DNA of 64,000 bases, taken from Aphanomyces cochlioides (Eukaryota; Oomycota; Saprolegniomycetes; Saprolegniales; Verrucalvaceae). The position numbers were made by a program, and so were the translations under genes. The DNA lies in NCBI GenBank assembly GCA_019828595.1, contig JAHQRK010000003.1:1364001-1428000 (forward strand), given 5' to 3'. Below are positions 10,304 to 20,889 of the stretch, one piece after another. Each line of letters begins with the position of its first letter. Within the stretch, counting starts at the first letter, position 1. The notes under the pieces are model-generated. The model did no database searches, was not told where the DNA came from, and was given only the letters and a program-made list of their open reading frames with translations.

Positions 10304-11084
10304 GGTAAAGAATTGAAAAGTGAGCTCTAGCTCCATTCAAGCAACACGGACGGAACACTCTTGAGAGTGTGTGTTGGCTGAAACCAACATCTCCGATGGG
10401 TACTGTACTGTACTTGTACTTCCTCAAGTCACAACCACATTCCTCCACTTCGAGTGCGCATCTCGTAATTGCCTTATTGCCACCGAGAGGTCTACCCAAC
10501 TGCGATGCACTCATCTCCCCTTTGGCGGTGATGGAAGTCGTCTCTGGAGACCACAGACATTACGGACAGTGGCGGCGACTTCTCAAAAAGTAATGTCAAT
10601 TCCGGCCAAATTTGCGGGTTTCGATTGATTTGACACTTTGTGAGAAATCGCTCAAGAATCGACCATTTAACCATTTTGGCCAAATTTACGATAAACAAGA
10701 TCTACTTGCACCCTAGAACACTCGAATGGAACGTTGCAACGCGCCAATATACGCCTGTGAACGTTTACCACTGCTTGTATGTTTACTTCATGGCAATCAA
10801 ATGCTTGGCGATGTCCGCTCGCTTCGTACGCTAGAGGAGAGCTGTGCGCGGTAGACCAGCCTGGTGACGCTCTGGTGGGGATGCTAACGGACCTAAGAGA
10901 TGATTTCAAAAGCTGTTGGATGCAATTCTTGCCATGTACCAAGCGTTGATTTGGTCGATGCATCAATACGACAAGACATTTGCCCCAAAATTGAGACAAG
11001 TCTGATTGGCTGAAACAACCCATAAGTTCCTCGAAAACCTCTTAATATTGTCTTTTTCATCCAAATTTGTATTTTTTTTACCAA
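10304..11084. other. intergenic, low-information
   Basis: Upstream region of paralog A. The first 250 bp have gene-like GC content but no supported frame. From about 10600 it becomes AT-rich. It contains a short direct repeat GTACTGTACTTGTACTT near 10397 and a CTGATTGGCTGA motif at about 11000. I see no gene. Confidence 0.4.
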
Positions 11085-11560
11085 AATCGAATTTTATCCC
11101 AAATCGATTCGATCATACTGAAGTCAAGTATAAATTGAAAGTATGCCAAACGTCCCAAATTAATTACACGTGTGTCTGGGTGTGTTTAGCGTGAATTAGA
11201 TAAATACTCGATTCTGATTGGCTGAGCGATTTGCAGATCGATTTGAAAAATCGATACATCTGCTGCATCTATGATAAAACATGATCTTTTTGTATTAGAG
11301 TGTGATAGGAAATCTATCACAGTTGCCTGAAAAACATTTTCAAAACAAATTTTTGACTTGATTTCAGTATTGTCAATTTAAGTCAAATTTGTATTTTCGA
11401 CCAAAATCAAATGCATTTCCAAATCGATTTGACCATACTGAAGCCAAGTTAAACCGAATATTGGCCAAATTAATTGCATGTGTATTAGGGTGTGTTTTGC
11501 GTGAATTAGTTAAATACTCGATTCTGATTGGCTACGAGGTTGGGAAATCGATTAAAAAAT
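11085..11560. repeat. tandem duplication, unit about 305 bp apart, diverged
   Basis: The segment at about 11080-11260 recurs at about 11385-11560. Matching landmarks in the same order are CCAAAATC, CCAAATCGATT, CATACTGAAG, CCAAATTAATT, GTGTGTTT-GCGTGAATTAG and AAATACTCGATTCTGATTGGCT. The two units are clearly diverged. Both end in the GATTCTGATTGGCT block followed by a CGATTTGAAAAATCGAT-like short palindrome in the first unit. No coding potential. They may be older relatives of the TA-target MITE family found elsewhere in the window. Confidence 0.7.
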
Positions 11561-11574
11561 TGATACAATTCCAG

Positions 11575-11624
11575 CCCGCGTGATTCGATTGAACGGGGTC
11601 TGGAAATTCGTATCAAATTAACAT
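11575..11624 (-). mobile_element. fragment of TA-target MITE-like element
   Basis: About 50 bp that match, in reverse orientation, the first 50 bp of the three complete elements at 20890, 26803 and 37579 (landmarks GTGATTCGATTGAACGGGG and CTGGAAATTCGTATCAAAT). The match stops inside the element, so this is a terminal fragment or a much diverged copy. Confidence 0.7.
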
Positions 11625-12459
11625 TATTATATGTTTTCACAGTTCTGCGTGATTCCTTGATCGATTCAATCAATCGATCTTGGAAATTTTGAGTAAAACG
11701 CGCAATACATAGTACTCCATCATGCGTCAGTTAGGATCATTCCAAGGTACTGTAGTTTCATCTGTCGCATGTTGAACCATGCCAATTTGTGCATGGAATG
11801 TTGGCATGGGAATGCTGGGCCAAGAAATGTGTTGGTTGCATTCAACAATGCAAGGGGATTGAAGGGGTGCTACTACTCAACGATCCGCTCGTGTTTGCCC
11901 AGCGAGCACGGTCAAATTGCAAGCTTTGCATGATGTGGAGTGCCTTGGTGTTGGTCATGAGGTTATAATATAACCTCAGCCCCTTCCATATTATGGATTC
12001 AGTAGGCCCCCCCTGATGGAATCTTGCCAACACTCTCCGATCAACTGTCGATCCAGGGGACTGATCAAACTACTCATGCACTGTGATGTGGATTGACACG
12101 ACACACATTTCATGGGTAGCTTGGACAATCACGATTCCATCTTGTTTTGATGAGCTAAGAAGCTTGAAGTGAATGGCGCACGACGGGGGATGAGGCAAAG
12201 ATTGACTCTAATCGATGGGACCCTCCAATGCGTCCTTCGAGTAAATGAACTGCATGACATTCGTCCTTAAAGTCATCACAATCCTAAGTCACTTCACGGG
12301 AAGCCCATTAGCTTTGAAATAACCCTGTCTTATATGTGTATGATATAGAATGCTAGAAGCAACATGTATCGATGACTTAAACTCGATATAAAGAGGAGGA
12401 TTCCACGAGCACACGAGATTACATATTAAACCTTACGATCAGGTATGAAATGCTCATAT
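11625..12459. other. intergenic, no gene seen
   Basis: AT-rich region between the repeat block and the 3' end of paralog B. Short frames here (for example 11842-12033 on the minus strand) have no recognisable content. Confidence 0.4.
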
Positions 12460-13713
12460 CTATTGAATCACTTGGTATCCATTGCGCTTGTTCTTCTTGT
12501 AGACGATGAATGCAACAATGGCAATAAACATCATGGCGATAGCAGAGACGCCAAATTCAGAATGTGGAGAGGAGCCCAGGCGAGAGTTGAGCAAGTTGGT
12601 GTTTTGCACAGAGGCTTGGCTGTTGCTTGGAGGCCAGTAGAACCAACCGTGGTGCGTGACAACGTGCACGGTCGAGCCTTCATTGAGAGGAGGCTCAGGC
12701 ACAATGCTCTTTTCCTTGTGCTTGTTTTCAGGCGTAAGTTCAACTTTGGGCTTGGGGATAGAGAACCACGAATGCTTCTTCTCTGGTGCCTTTGGGGCAT
12801 GCACGGGCGTGACGTTGAAATACTTGACTTTACCCGGACCAAAGCCATCGCTGGTCAAAGTGTCAATGGCTTGGATGTAGGCATCGCCAGAGCCGATGGT
12901 GTCGACGTAGGTAAAGTTGCTAGCAACGGATCCAATGTACGCACTGCCTGAGCCAATAATCGAAACCTTGCTTTCATTGCAAGCACCAGATGGGTAATAG
13001 TTGATCGAGCCACTGCCCAAAATTTCACTTTCCAAGCGGGTAGCAATGACACTTGCGTTGATAAAGACGTTTCCAGATCCAAGAATCGTAGACTTGAACA
13101 CATCGGTTGCGACGTCTTTGGCGTCCACGATCAAAGAACCACTTCCCAAGACCGTAAAGTCAAGCAAATTCTTAGCTTGGACAGCCGGCGAGGTCAAATA
13201 CACATCACCAGAGCCACCAACATTGACAGACAAACTGGAGACCGAAACCGGGGACGTCGAGTCAATCCAAACGCGCTTGCCAGCAAAGGACGACACACTG
13301 ACGTTGGCAGTCTTATCTTGGAGAGAAAGCGCGCCATCTTGAACAATCAATTCACCCGAAAAGGACGAAATGCGAGGGACGGGTTGATTGAGGATGACCT
13401 TGACCAAGAGCGTGCCGCGGACATCAACGTTAGCTTCAACAAGTTTCAACTTGAGATTTTGGCCATCGCTGAGCACTCGGATGCCATTTTCGTCCACGAC
13501 AAGTCCGGTGGAAGCAGGGACTGTGTTGATATCGATCACGTTCGCCAAGTCTTCAGAACTGCTCGTGATTTCGACCGTCGCGGTGTCATTTCGCGCTTGA
13601 TCGTACGAGACAATGATGCGACCTGGGATTTGAACGTCGATGCCGTCCAACGTCGCGTTGCCAGACGTCCACGTCTGGAGGAAAGTACCGGGGGCTGTGA
13701 TCGTTTCCGACAT
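12460..13713 (-). CDS. GIN-like repeat membrane protein, paralog B
   Basis: Intact 417-residue protein from the paralog-supported start (MSETITAPGTFLQTWTSG); an in-frame ATG at 13758 would add 15 residues. N-terminal module with IPGRIIVSYD, then a repeat region with G-S-G turns about every 20-22 residues (GSGDVYL, GSGSLIV, GSGNVFI, GSGSINYYPSGAC, GSGSAYI, GSGDAYI), ending YFNVTP. This is the clearest copy of the GIN/DUF2807-like pattern. A linker with HSWFSIPKPKVELTPENKH precedes a single membrane segment (VSAIAMMFIAIVAFIVY) and the tail KKNKRNGYQVIQ, which contains Y-x-x-I near the end. No signal peptide is visible. Function unknown. Confidence 0.92.
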   Translation of the reverse strand: MSETITAPGTFLQTWTSGNATLDGIDVQIPGRIIVSYDQARNDTATVEITSSSEDLANVIDINTVPASTGLVVDENGIRVLSDGQNLKLKLVEANVDVRGTLLVKVILNQPVPRISSFSGELIVQDGALSLQDKTANVSVSSFAGKRVWIDSTSPVSVSSLSVNVGGSGDVYLTSPAVQAKNLLDFTVLGSGSLIVDAKDVATDVFKSTILGSGNVFINASVIATRLESEILGSGSINYYPSGACNESKVSIIGSGSAYIGSVASNFTYVDTIGSGDAYIQAIDTLTSDGFGPGKVKYFNVTPVHAPKAPEKKHSWFSIPKPKVELTPENKHKEKSIVPEPPLNEGSTVHVVTHHGWFYWPPSNSQASVQNTNLLNSRLGSSPHSEFGVSAIAMMFIAIVAFIVYKKNKRNGYQVIQ

Positions 13714-14561
13714 CTTGCGCGCAAATTTGAGAATGAGCAAACATGGTCTGAACCACAAGATTGAGAATGTTGATGGATGGAATGTTTGTCATCAAATATC
13801 AGTTATGTTGGTGGTTTTGATACACGAGCACACCTGGAAGGCCAGACGGATGGGAGAGAGATGTGCCAGGATTTCCAGAGCGCAGAGAGAGTAAGAGTGG
13901 TGGCACTTGCATTGCGAGGAGAGCCTGACGCATGGAGGAGTCCGGTGTCGGGCGGCGTCAAGCATGGCACTGAGTGATAGCAATCAGAAGTTCAATCGTT
14001 TTTGGTGGGTAAAAACAGGTCCGTGGCTCAGCTAAGAGGAGTGGGGGAAAGAGTGGCGAAGGTGACAAAAGCAGCAAAGATTGAAGCGTTGGACAACAGG
14101 CAGAGAGGGGCGACTTCCCCTTGCAGGTGTCGTCAGTATAGTCATTTGGAGCCATCAATGAAACAATCTACTGGTCGAAATCCCCTCGAGACTGTCCGAT
14201 AGCTCTGTATGCTCGATCGTCGACCTGGTTGCCCCAGACGGTGTGAAATACTCGTGGTTGTAGCAAGCGAAAGTTTGAACAACTTGCTTGCTTCATTGTC
14301 AAACATGTGGACAAACAACCGCTCCCCAGCCCATGATCTCGTGGCTGATGACATGGTGAAGACGCTCCGAACCAAAACTTTTCATGCGGTGGCTTCGCAG
14401 ACTTACGCCTCGACAGCGCAACGCAGCTCACTGCTGCTGCTCTTCTACTGCCAAGTTTGCCCTATCAAGCTCTACTGAGAGGGGCGAAGCACTCAACTGA
14501 ACACTCAACTCCAATTGCTCACTCCAAAACATCCATGTCTTACACGAAAGACTACACATAG
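13714..14561. other. intergenic between paralogs B and C
   Basis: About 850 bp with no supported gene. A short stretch upstream of B (CATTCTCAATC near 13765) resembles one upstream of C (CATTCTCAATTG near 15868), which may be a retained promoter element of the duplicated genes. Short frames here have no recognisable domains. Confidence 0.4.
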
Positions 14562-15797
14562 TTACTTGAGCAGTTGGTAACCACGGCTGCGCTTGGCCTT
14601 CCGGACCACCAAGGCGATGGAAGCCACGACAACAACGACAACAAGACCAAACATGCCGAGGGCTTCAGGGGAAGTTTGCCTAGCGGCCAAGGACGAATGG
14701 TACAGCGGTGGCCAAAAAATGGACGCAGTCGACAGACGTACATGCACATATGCTCCTTCAAGGATCGACGGCACGGGCGGGAGGAAGAGCTGCTCGTGCG
14801 TGTTGTTCTGCGTGTACGCGACTCGGGGCTGGCGATATATTGCGAAAGGTGCACCACCTTGAGGATCTTCGGGGAGGCGCGCCGGCGTCGTGTTGTAGTA
14901 GGCAATCGTGCCTGAGCCAAAGCCGCTGCGGGTGAGCAAGTCAATGGTCTGGACCACAGCGTCACCTGTGCCCAAAGTATTGACATCCGTGCTGCTGCAC
15001 AACACTGAAGCGACATAAGCATTGCCAGAGCCAAGGATTTCAATTTGACTGTCGCCGCAAGAGCCAGACGGATAGTAATTGACAGATCCACGGCCCAAGA
15101 GGTGGCTAGTCAGATGCGCGGCGTCCACTTGAGCCTCGACAACAACGGAGCCACGGCCGGACACTTCCGACTTTATCGTATTTGCTTGAATGCGTGGAGC
15201 GTGAAGACCCAACGACCCAGCTGCAAAGACCGTCAGCTTGAGATTGTTTTGCACTTGAATAGCGGACGATGACGTCAAGTAGACGTTACCAGCGCCACCA
15301 ACCGTCAATGAAAGGCTGCGAACTGTGACTGCATCTTGATTGAGGATCCAAACATTGTCGTTGCTGTGCGACGTGATGCGGACGGTCGATGTCTGGTCAT
15401 AGAGGGGCAATGCGCCGTCTTGAAGGATAGTTTCCGCAAGGGTCGAGATTTCCGCGACTGGGTTGGGTAGCAAGATCGTGATCAAGAGCGTACCCGTGGC
15501 ATCGACGTCACTCGTCGCGAGGCGGAGCACAAGCTCGACGGATGTATCAGTCAAATCAAGGTCTTCATCGAGTGAAGACGCGCTCTTGTCGCTGCCGACG
15601 ACGAGCGATGTCGTGACCAAGTCCAACACTGCACGTGACGAGCTCGTTGCGACGACAGTCGTGGCAGTCAGGTTCCTGTCCAAGGCCACAACGACGCGGC
15701 CAGGAAGCGAGAGGCTCAAGGCACTCAGCGTCGCGTTGGATGGCGTCCATCGCTTCGTGAAAAGCCCTGGCGCCGTGATTGTCTCGTCGTCAACCAT
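14562..15797 (-). CDS. GIN-like repeat membrane protein, paralog C
   Basis: Intact, 411 residues, starting MVDDETITAPGLFTKRW. Same plan as B: LPGRVVVALDRN module, then GAGNVYL, AAGSLGL, GRGSVVV, GRGSVNYYPSGSC, GSGNAYV, GTGDAVV repeats, YYNTTP boundary, a single membrane segment (ALGMFGLVVVVVVASIALVV) and the basic tail RKAKRSRGYQLLK with a Y-x-x-L motif five residues from the end. One turn has A-A-G instead of G-x-G. Asn-x-Ser/Thr sites are frequent in the linker, which would suit a lumenal or extracellular location of the N-terminal part, but no signal peptide is seen at this start. Confidence 0.92.
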   Translation of the reverse strand: MVDDETITAPGLFTKRWTPSNATLSALSLSLPGRVVVALDRNLTATTVVATSSSRAVLDLVTTSLVVGSDKSASSLDEDLDLTDTSVELVLRLATSDVDATGTLLITILLPNPVAEISTLAETILQDGALPLYDQTSTVRITSHSNDNVWILNQDAVTVRSLSLTVGGAGNVYLTSSSAIQVQNNLKLTVFAAGSLGLHAPRIQANTIKSEVSGRGSVVVEAQVDAAHLTSHLLGRGSVNYYPSGSCGDSQIEILGSGNAYVASVLCSSTDVNTLGTGDAVVQTIDLLTRSGFGSGTIAYYNTTPARLPEDPQGGAPFAIYRQPRVAYTQNNTHEQLFLPPVPSILEGAYVHVRLSTASIFWPPLYHSSLAARQTSPEALGMFGLVVVVVVASIALVVRKAKRSRGYQLLK

Positions 15798-16404
15798 CGT
15801 CCAAAGAGTTGGTCTGGTTGCGGATCGCCAACAGCCGTGGGAGGTCGGTGGAGCCCAGTCAATTGAGAATGTTGGTCTCGAGACATTTCACACGTGTGAA
15901 GAAACACTCGAGAGGGGGTGATCGCAAAGAGGAAATGCACCGAGAAAGATCTCTCTACACTGTAGCGACCGACAGATCGCTCGCATCAGGCAAAGCAATC
16001 AGGATGCACTGAATGTGCAGCAGCCATGAGGATAGAGGGGCTCTTTCATGGTGGATTCTAGCCATGCCTGCGAGTTTGTCCTGCGGCATTTTATCGCGGC
16101 AAGGAGCATAGCCAGGCGATGGATTCCACTCAAACAGTGCACTCGAATCGTTACAAACTTGTGCATACAATCGATTCAGTCGAGCGCAGCGATCTATCAG
16201 TCTCAAGGGATGAAAGGTGGACGGATGGACAGAGAAATGCAGTACCAACGACAAGATCCTCCTGCTTCCTTGTATACGCAAATGATCCTTGTTTTATCAG
16301 CTACACGAGTGGGTACGCAGAGGTCAGTATCATCCAGTGGCTGTGAAAGATAGACTGAAAGCCAAGAGGATGAGCGCAAGGATAATGCGGATATCGAGAT
16401 TAAG
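15798..16404. other. intergenic between paralogs C and D
   Basis: About 600 bp without a supported gene; several short overlapping frames on both strands have no recognisable domain. Confidence 0.4.
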
Positions 16405-17619
16405 TTATTGGTAGCGTACAAGCATGAGAGGTTGGGCTTCCGTGGTCTTCTTGGGTGGTTTGCACCATGTGTACCCAATGAAGAGCACAATGAAGAGGAC
16501 AACTAGCCACAGCCCATCGACCATATCTCTGTGGCGTACAATTGGCAGTGGTCGATCGGTTTGAAAGGCATGCTCTGGTGTGTCTGAGCTGGAGCTAGTG
16601 ATGGTGGTCATTCGACCGTTGCCATGCAGACTGAGGATCTGAACGTGCGTTGGGACATCAAGAGGGAGTGCCTTGAGCTCGAGAAGGTTGAAAGGGTTGC
16701 TTGACGTGAACTGCGCATTGCGGCGCTTCGATTGCCCACTGGCGGATGAAAAGCTCAGAGGCGTCGTGTTGTAGTACTTGATCACACCGTCGTCGGAGAC
16801 ATGTGTCTCGAGCGTGTTGAGAGCTTGGACGATGATTAGACCGTCGTCCGAGATCTTGGCGTCAACGTTTCCGCATGCAATGGATCCAAGGTTTGCGTTA
16901 CCACTGTCGGAAACCTTGACGGAACTGTCGTCGCAAGTCCCTCGGGGATACAAGTTGACTTGGCCAGCATCTTTGATGTCCGTGTCCAGCAAAGCCACTC
17001 GAATGTCACTCGCCACGAAGATTGATCCACCGTCGTCGGCAGCCGACGCGAGACTATGCGCGGCCAAGTCGCGGGATTGAATGCCCACCGATCCACCGTC
17101 ATTTGCCTTGAGCGTGATATCGTCGGTAACAATCAGTTGGGGAGTGAGGATTTGAATCGTGGCGTCGTCATTTGCGTTGAGTGACAAGCTGTGGAGCTCC
17201 ATGCTGGCTGACGTGTTGTATAGAACGCAGCCACGATCGTTCGCCTTCAGCGTGACGGATTGACCGGAAGTCGATGCAAGCGCGCCCTCGTGGAGAACGA
17301 GCTCGGCTTCCGAGCTGACATACGACAGTGGCTCACGGACTACGACATGGGCAAGCAAGTTGGCGTCAATTTGTACGTTTGAGTTTGAAGGCAGTCGCAT
17401 CGCCGTCATGACGATCAATCGCCCTTTCCAATCGCTGGAAAGTTCCGGCTGAATCACGTCGAGAAGGGCCTGGGTGTCGCTCATGAGTGTGATAGTCATC
17501 GCGACTGGGTGCGATGGACTTCGGTGCACGAACACGCGGCCAGAGAGGTCAAAGGAGAGTCCTTTCACGGGCTCATTCGCCGTCCAAACCTTGCTTTGCA
17601 ATGCGCTCGTGTCTCCCAT
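16405..17619 (-). CDS. GIN-like repeat membrane protein, paralog D (N/D-D-G type)
   Basis: The paralog-supported start (MGDTSALQSKVWTANEP) gives about 404 residues. Overall plan and length equal those of B and C, but the turn motif is NDDA, NDGG, DDGG, KDAGQVNLYPRGTC, SDSGNANL and SDDG instead of G-x-G. YYNTTP marks the end of the repeats. The membrane segment (LWLVVLFIVLFIGYTW) is followed by a tail ending RYQ without a proper Y-x-x-hydrophobic motif; a QPLML stretch might substitute. The frame stays open upstream to 17787, where a hydrophobic stretch (FVWTTWLQYIWITFQVA) lies directly before the MGDTS start; if translated it could act as signal peptide or anchor. Confidence 0.9.
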   Translation of the reverse strand: MGDTSALQSKVWTANEPVKGLSFDLSGRVFVHRSPSHPVAMTITLMSDTQALLDVIQPELSSDWKGRLIVMTAMRLPSNSNVQIDANLLAHVVVREPLSYVSSEAELVLHEGALASTSGQSVTLKANDRGCVLYNTSASMELHSLSLNANDDATIQILTPQLIVTDDITLKANDGGSVGIQSRDLAAHSLASAADDGGSIFVASDIRVALLDTDIKDAGQVNLYPRGTCDDSSVKVSDSGNANLGSIACGNVDAKISDDGLIIVQALNTLETHVSDDGVIKYYNTTPLSFSSASGQSKRRNAQFTSSNPFNLLELKALPLDVPTHVQILSLHGNGRMTTITSSSSDTPEHAFQTDRPLPIVRHRDMVDGLWLVVLFIVLFIGYTWCKPPKKTTEAQPLMLVRYQ

Positions 17620-19380
17620 TGCAACTTGAAATGTGATCCATATGTACTGCAACCACGTGGTCCACACAAATGTATGCAACAAGCGCCAACGCTCTGCCGA
17701 CGACATGCGTTCTTGTCGGTACCAAGCCCACATTCTTACGAAGGAGAGCATCAGTTGAAGCCTGAGGAGAGAGAGATAAACATGCATGGGAGTTTCAATG
17801 GCCTGTCGATGCGCTCATGTACATCACTTCGCCTCGCAACCGAAAATGTCCTTTGAACATGACACGAGATTCGTTCTGTTGATCGTCGAAGAACGAGTTC
17901 TTGGTCTTGAGACTACTATCGTGACATCGCTGCTGTGCATCGTTCGATTCGCTTGCCGTCATGTGTAGCGCAGCGAGAGCCAGAAAGATCGCCAATTGCA
18001 CCAACCATGCTCCAAGGCAGCTACCATTGCGTTTTCTCTCTGAGCTGCTGATGAAGAAGACAGGAATACAAAGACGTGGAAGTGACGACACTGAGACGAC
18101 AGAGACGATCCAGTGTCTAAACTGACTTTGTCAAATCCATCATCTTCCTCCCCTCGCGGTGAAGAGCATGCAGGAGCGAGTACATCCACGACGCGACAAC
18201 TCATTCATTGACGGTCGTCTCATTTCCTAGCAACAGACCGCTCGATACTTAATAATGCCAAGTGCACGACTTATGGCAACTTTAAACTCTCTCCAGCTCT
18301 ATTGTCAAGGAAAACACTAATAATATCATTCCACTTTACACTTCGTTGCAGCTTGACAAAGTCTACGCAAACAAATCCGATCAAGGTTATCCGTTAGCGA
18401 CAAGTAGTGGGTCAAAAGACTAGCGGGTGATATCTTCGCCTCCACATGGAATCTATAGTCATCGATGAGATTGCTACAAAGAAGAAAGAAAACGTAGTTC
18501 ACTTAGGCTCATGACATCGCACAACGAAGCTACATGGTTGAATCCTGCAGTTCAAAATGTCAAATTTTAAGGAAACCTGGATGCGACATATTGTGAGTCA
18601 TACAACCACAGTGCTGCGATCTGAAGCGCGATTTGCATCATCCAAGGATACCAAGCAATTGGCAGTCATATTTTCAACTGATTGTGTTGTGAAACGCGAC
18701 TTCAAAGCATTTTTAAGAGTGTCTTTCGAGTATTCTAATTTTCCTTTTCTCCTCCAAAAAAATATCATTCCAAAGTTTTATCTTGAGTTTTGTATGTGAA
18801 AGATGTCTTGCTCAACTTTGGCACATAAGGGAATAAGAATGATCTAAAAATACCTCAGAATTCGTGAGAATTGAAGGATTATATTTTACAAGTTTCAAGC
18901 CAATCAGACGACTTGAAGTATCTCATTTTTGACCTCTTGCATCTTTTCCAATCATAGTTTTTGTACACAGTTCGACCCACAATGTGTCGCTGACCCAAAA
19001 TGTGTCGCTGACTGATACGATTTCTAGAAATAGAGAGAGGCTCACAACAGCCCATCATACTCGATCCATCCATTGGCCAGTGGGTGGCCGGCCCCATGCA
19101 CCGCTGGCACATCCATTTTCTTTACACAATTCAACTATATTCAGGACAACTTTCAGCGTTCCGAATATCCAAGTTGGCATTGGAGCATTTTATACTAGTA
19201 TACGCCAAGTAAATTCGTCACACGTTCACCCATCATGAAATGGATGGTCGTGAGACATTCTGGAGATGTCAGAATGTATGTTACCTTAGACAACACACAC
19301 TCTTGAACCAGATGGGGACAATGACATACATTCTGAATGTGGACTTCGAAACAAGTTGAGATGTCATTCTGTCTTTTGCC
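17620..19380. other. divergence point of the paralog array; possible small secreted ORF
   Basis: About 1.76 kb separate paralogs D and E, which point away from each other. On the minus strand 17795-18091 is a 98-residue frame with a signal-peptide-like hydrophobic run (AWLVQLAIFLALAALHM) followed by a polar segment. It lies immediately upstream of paralog D and could be an unspliced 5' exon, a small secreted protein or chance. A plus-strand frame at 18557-18799 begins MSNFKETWMRHIVSHTTTV and is unrecognised. The rest is AT-rich with GCCAATCAG near 18899 and a nearly exact 15-bp direct repeat around 18980-19010 (ATGTGTCGCTGAC). Confidence 0.35.
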
Positions 19381-20598
19381 ATGTCAGACAACATTGTGTA
19401 CCCATTGCCCCTGAGCCAAACGTGGACTGCTAGCGCCAACCTCACGGCGCCGATTGAAAGCCTCAAGCTGGATATTCCAGGCCGCGTCTTTGTCAAGCAC
19501 AATGCTTCCCTGGACACGCCTGCCCGCGTTCTTGTCCTGAGTGATGCGGCTGAGATCATCAATGCGATTCAATGGCGAGTCGACCAACCAGTCTTTGGCC
19601 TTGGACCTGTTCTTGAAGCCAAACTATTTGTACCGAGAAACGAACGTCTTGATGTGACTGGATCGCTCCTCATCGAAGTGACGGTGCGTGAACCACTGAG
19701 CCGCATCACGACGTCGGCTGAGACGGTTGTCCAAGAAGGATCTCTTTTGAACGGTCCTGCGGATTTCGTCTCCGTACGCTCGGACGATGCTGCCAATGTG
19801 TACGTCACGTATACAAGCCCCATTGAGCTTGCTGGTCTCGACTTGAAATCCAACGACGATGGCTCGGTCCAGCTCAAGTCCCCAAGCATTAAAGTGGTGG
19901 GCGAACTCAAATTGAAATCCAACGACAATGGTGCTGTGGCCGTCCAAGCCGATAACATTGCAGCTGCTACGATCACATCGACAGCGAACGACGGAGGTGC
20001 TGTCTATCTCACGGCGACCAATCTCATTGAAGCTACCCACTTGCATTCGAACGCTGATGATCGTGGAAGCATCAACGTCTATCCTCATGGTGTGTGCCAA
20101 GAAGGCGCGGTCCGTGCGGCCGACTCGGGCAGAGTCAACGTGGGCTCGGTTATTTGCCAAACAGTCGACGCTCGTTTGGCTGATGCCAGTTTCGCTACAG
20201 TCCAAGCCGTTCAATCCTTGTCGACGAAGGTGACGGATGGTGGCCTTGTTCAGTACTTCAACTCGACTCCAACTCTCTTGCCAGTTGCTCGTGGCCGCCA
20301 CAAGAAGCCAAGTCAGGCGACCTTGACGACCGAAAACAAGTTTGACGAATTCACGTTCCAATCCATTCCTGCTTACGAACCAGTCGGAGTGAGCATCCAC
20401 ATCGGCCGTTATGGCAATGCTTACATTCAAAGTTTTGAGAGCCACGCGCAAACCACAACGGCACTCGCTGCCACATCTACGTTGGTTGTTGGCTTTGAAG
20501 GCGGTCTTGTGCTTGCTGCTATCTGCGTTGTGGCGATCATTGGCTTTGTCTTGCTGAAGAACCATCGTCGCTCTGAGTACCAGCCCTTGCTGCACTAA
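19381..20598 (+). CDS. GIN-like repeat membrane protein, paralog E (N/D-D-G type)
   Basis: Intact, 405 residues, starting MSDNIVYPLPLSQTWTAS. The N-terminal module (IPGRVFVKHNASLD) is followed by repeats with NDDGSVQL, NDNGAVAV, NDGGAVYL, DDRGSINVYPHGVC, DSGRVNV, and TDGGLVQYFNSTP. The repeat spacing equals that of the G-x-G paralogs, so the fold is presumably the same with a different turn chemistry. A linker with TLTTENKFDEF matches paralogs. One membrane segment (GLVLAAICVVAIIGFVLL) and the tail KNHRRSEYQPLLH, with Y-x-x-L near the end, complete the protein. A long antisense frame exists but is a shadow. Confidence 0.92.
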   Translation: MSDNIVYPLPLSQTWTASANLTAPIESLKLDIPGRVFVKHNASLDTPARVLVLSDAAEIINAIQWRVDQPVFGLGPVLEAKLFVPRNERLDVTGSLLIEVTVREPLSRITTSAETVVQEGSLLNGPADFVSVRSDDAANVYVTYTSPIELAGLDLKSNDDGSVQLKSPSIKVVGELKLKSNDNGAVAVQADNIAAATITSTANDGGAVYLTATNLIEATHLHSNADDRGSINVYPHGVCQEGAVRAADSGRVNVGSVICQTVDARLADASFATVQAVQSLSTKVTDGGLVQYFNSTPTLLPVARGRHKKPSQATLTTENKFDEFTFQSIPAYEPVGVSIHIGRYGNAYIQSFESHAQTTTALAATSTLVVGFEGGLVLAAICVVAIIGFVLLKNHRRSEYQPLLH

Positions 20599-20791
20599 GT
20601 CCAATTGTCAAGTCTACGGCTATGTGGTGCATTCCTGTCGATGTGTTTGCTCATACCGCCAGCGAATAATCTACAATTAAAGCTACGTAACTCAATTTAT
20701 TGCTCTTTTTCTCCATGGAGAAGCTCAGAAAGTCTTCCAACTTGAAGGAGCAACAGAGTACTCAGTCCACCTGCAATTCTGGGTTTCATCA

Positions 20792-20817
20792 GGGTTAGGG
20801 GGGTCAGGGTTTTGGGG
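20792..20817 (+). other. potential G-quadruplex
   Basis: Four G-runs (3, 6, 3 and 4 G) separated by loops of 3, 3 and 4 bases on the plus strand fit the G3+N1-7 rule. It lies about 190 bp after the stop of paralog E and about 70 bp before a MITE-like element. The GGGTTAGGG part resembles telomere repeats, but only once. Confidence 0.55.
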
Positions 20818-20889
20818 TTCGGAATGATATGAACATAGGAATGTATGTAATGTACTGTACAAAGTACCAAGAATGTATCAGTGAATGTA

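Noticed and set aside
11085..11560. CRISPR-like direct repeats
   Set aside because: Only two diverged long units, eukaryotic context; a tandem duplication explains them.
13177..13764. Antisense 195-residue ORF over paralog B
   Set aside because: Shadow of the coding strand with no recognisable content.
19624..20604. Antisense 326-residue ORF over paralog E
   Set aside because: It mirrors the codon bias of E, has no domain, and paralogs do not conserve it.
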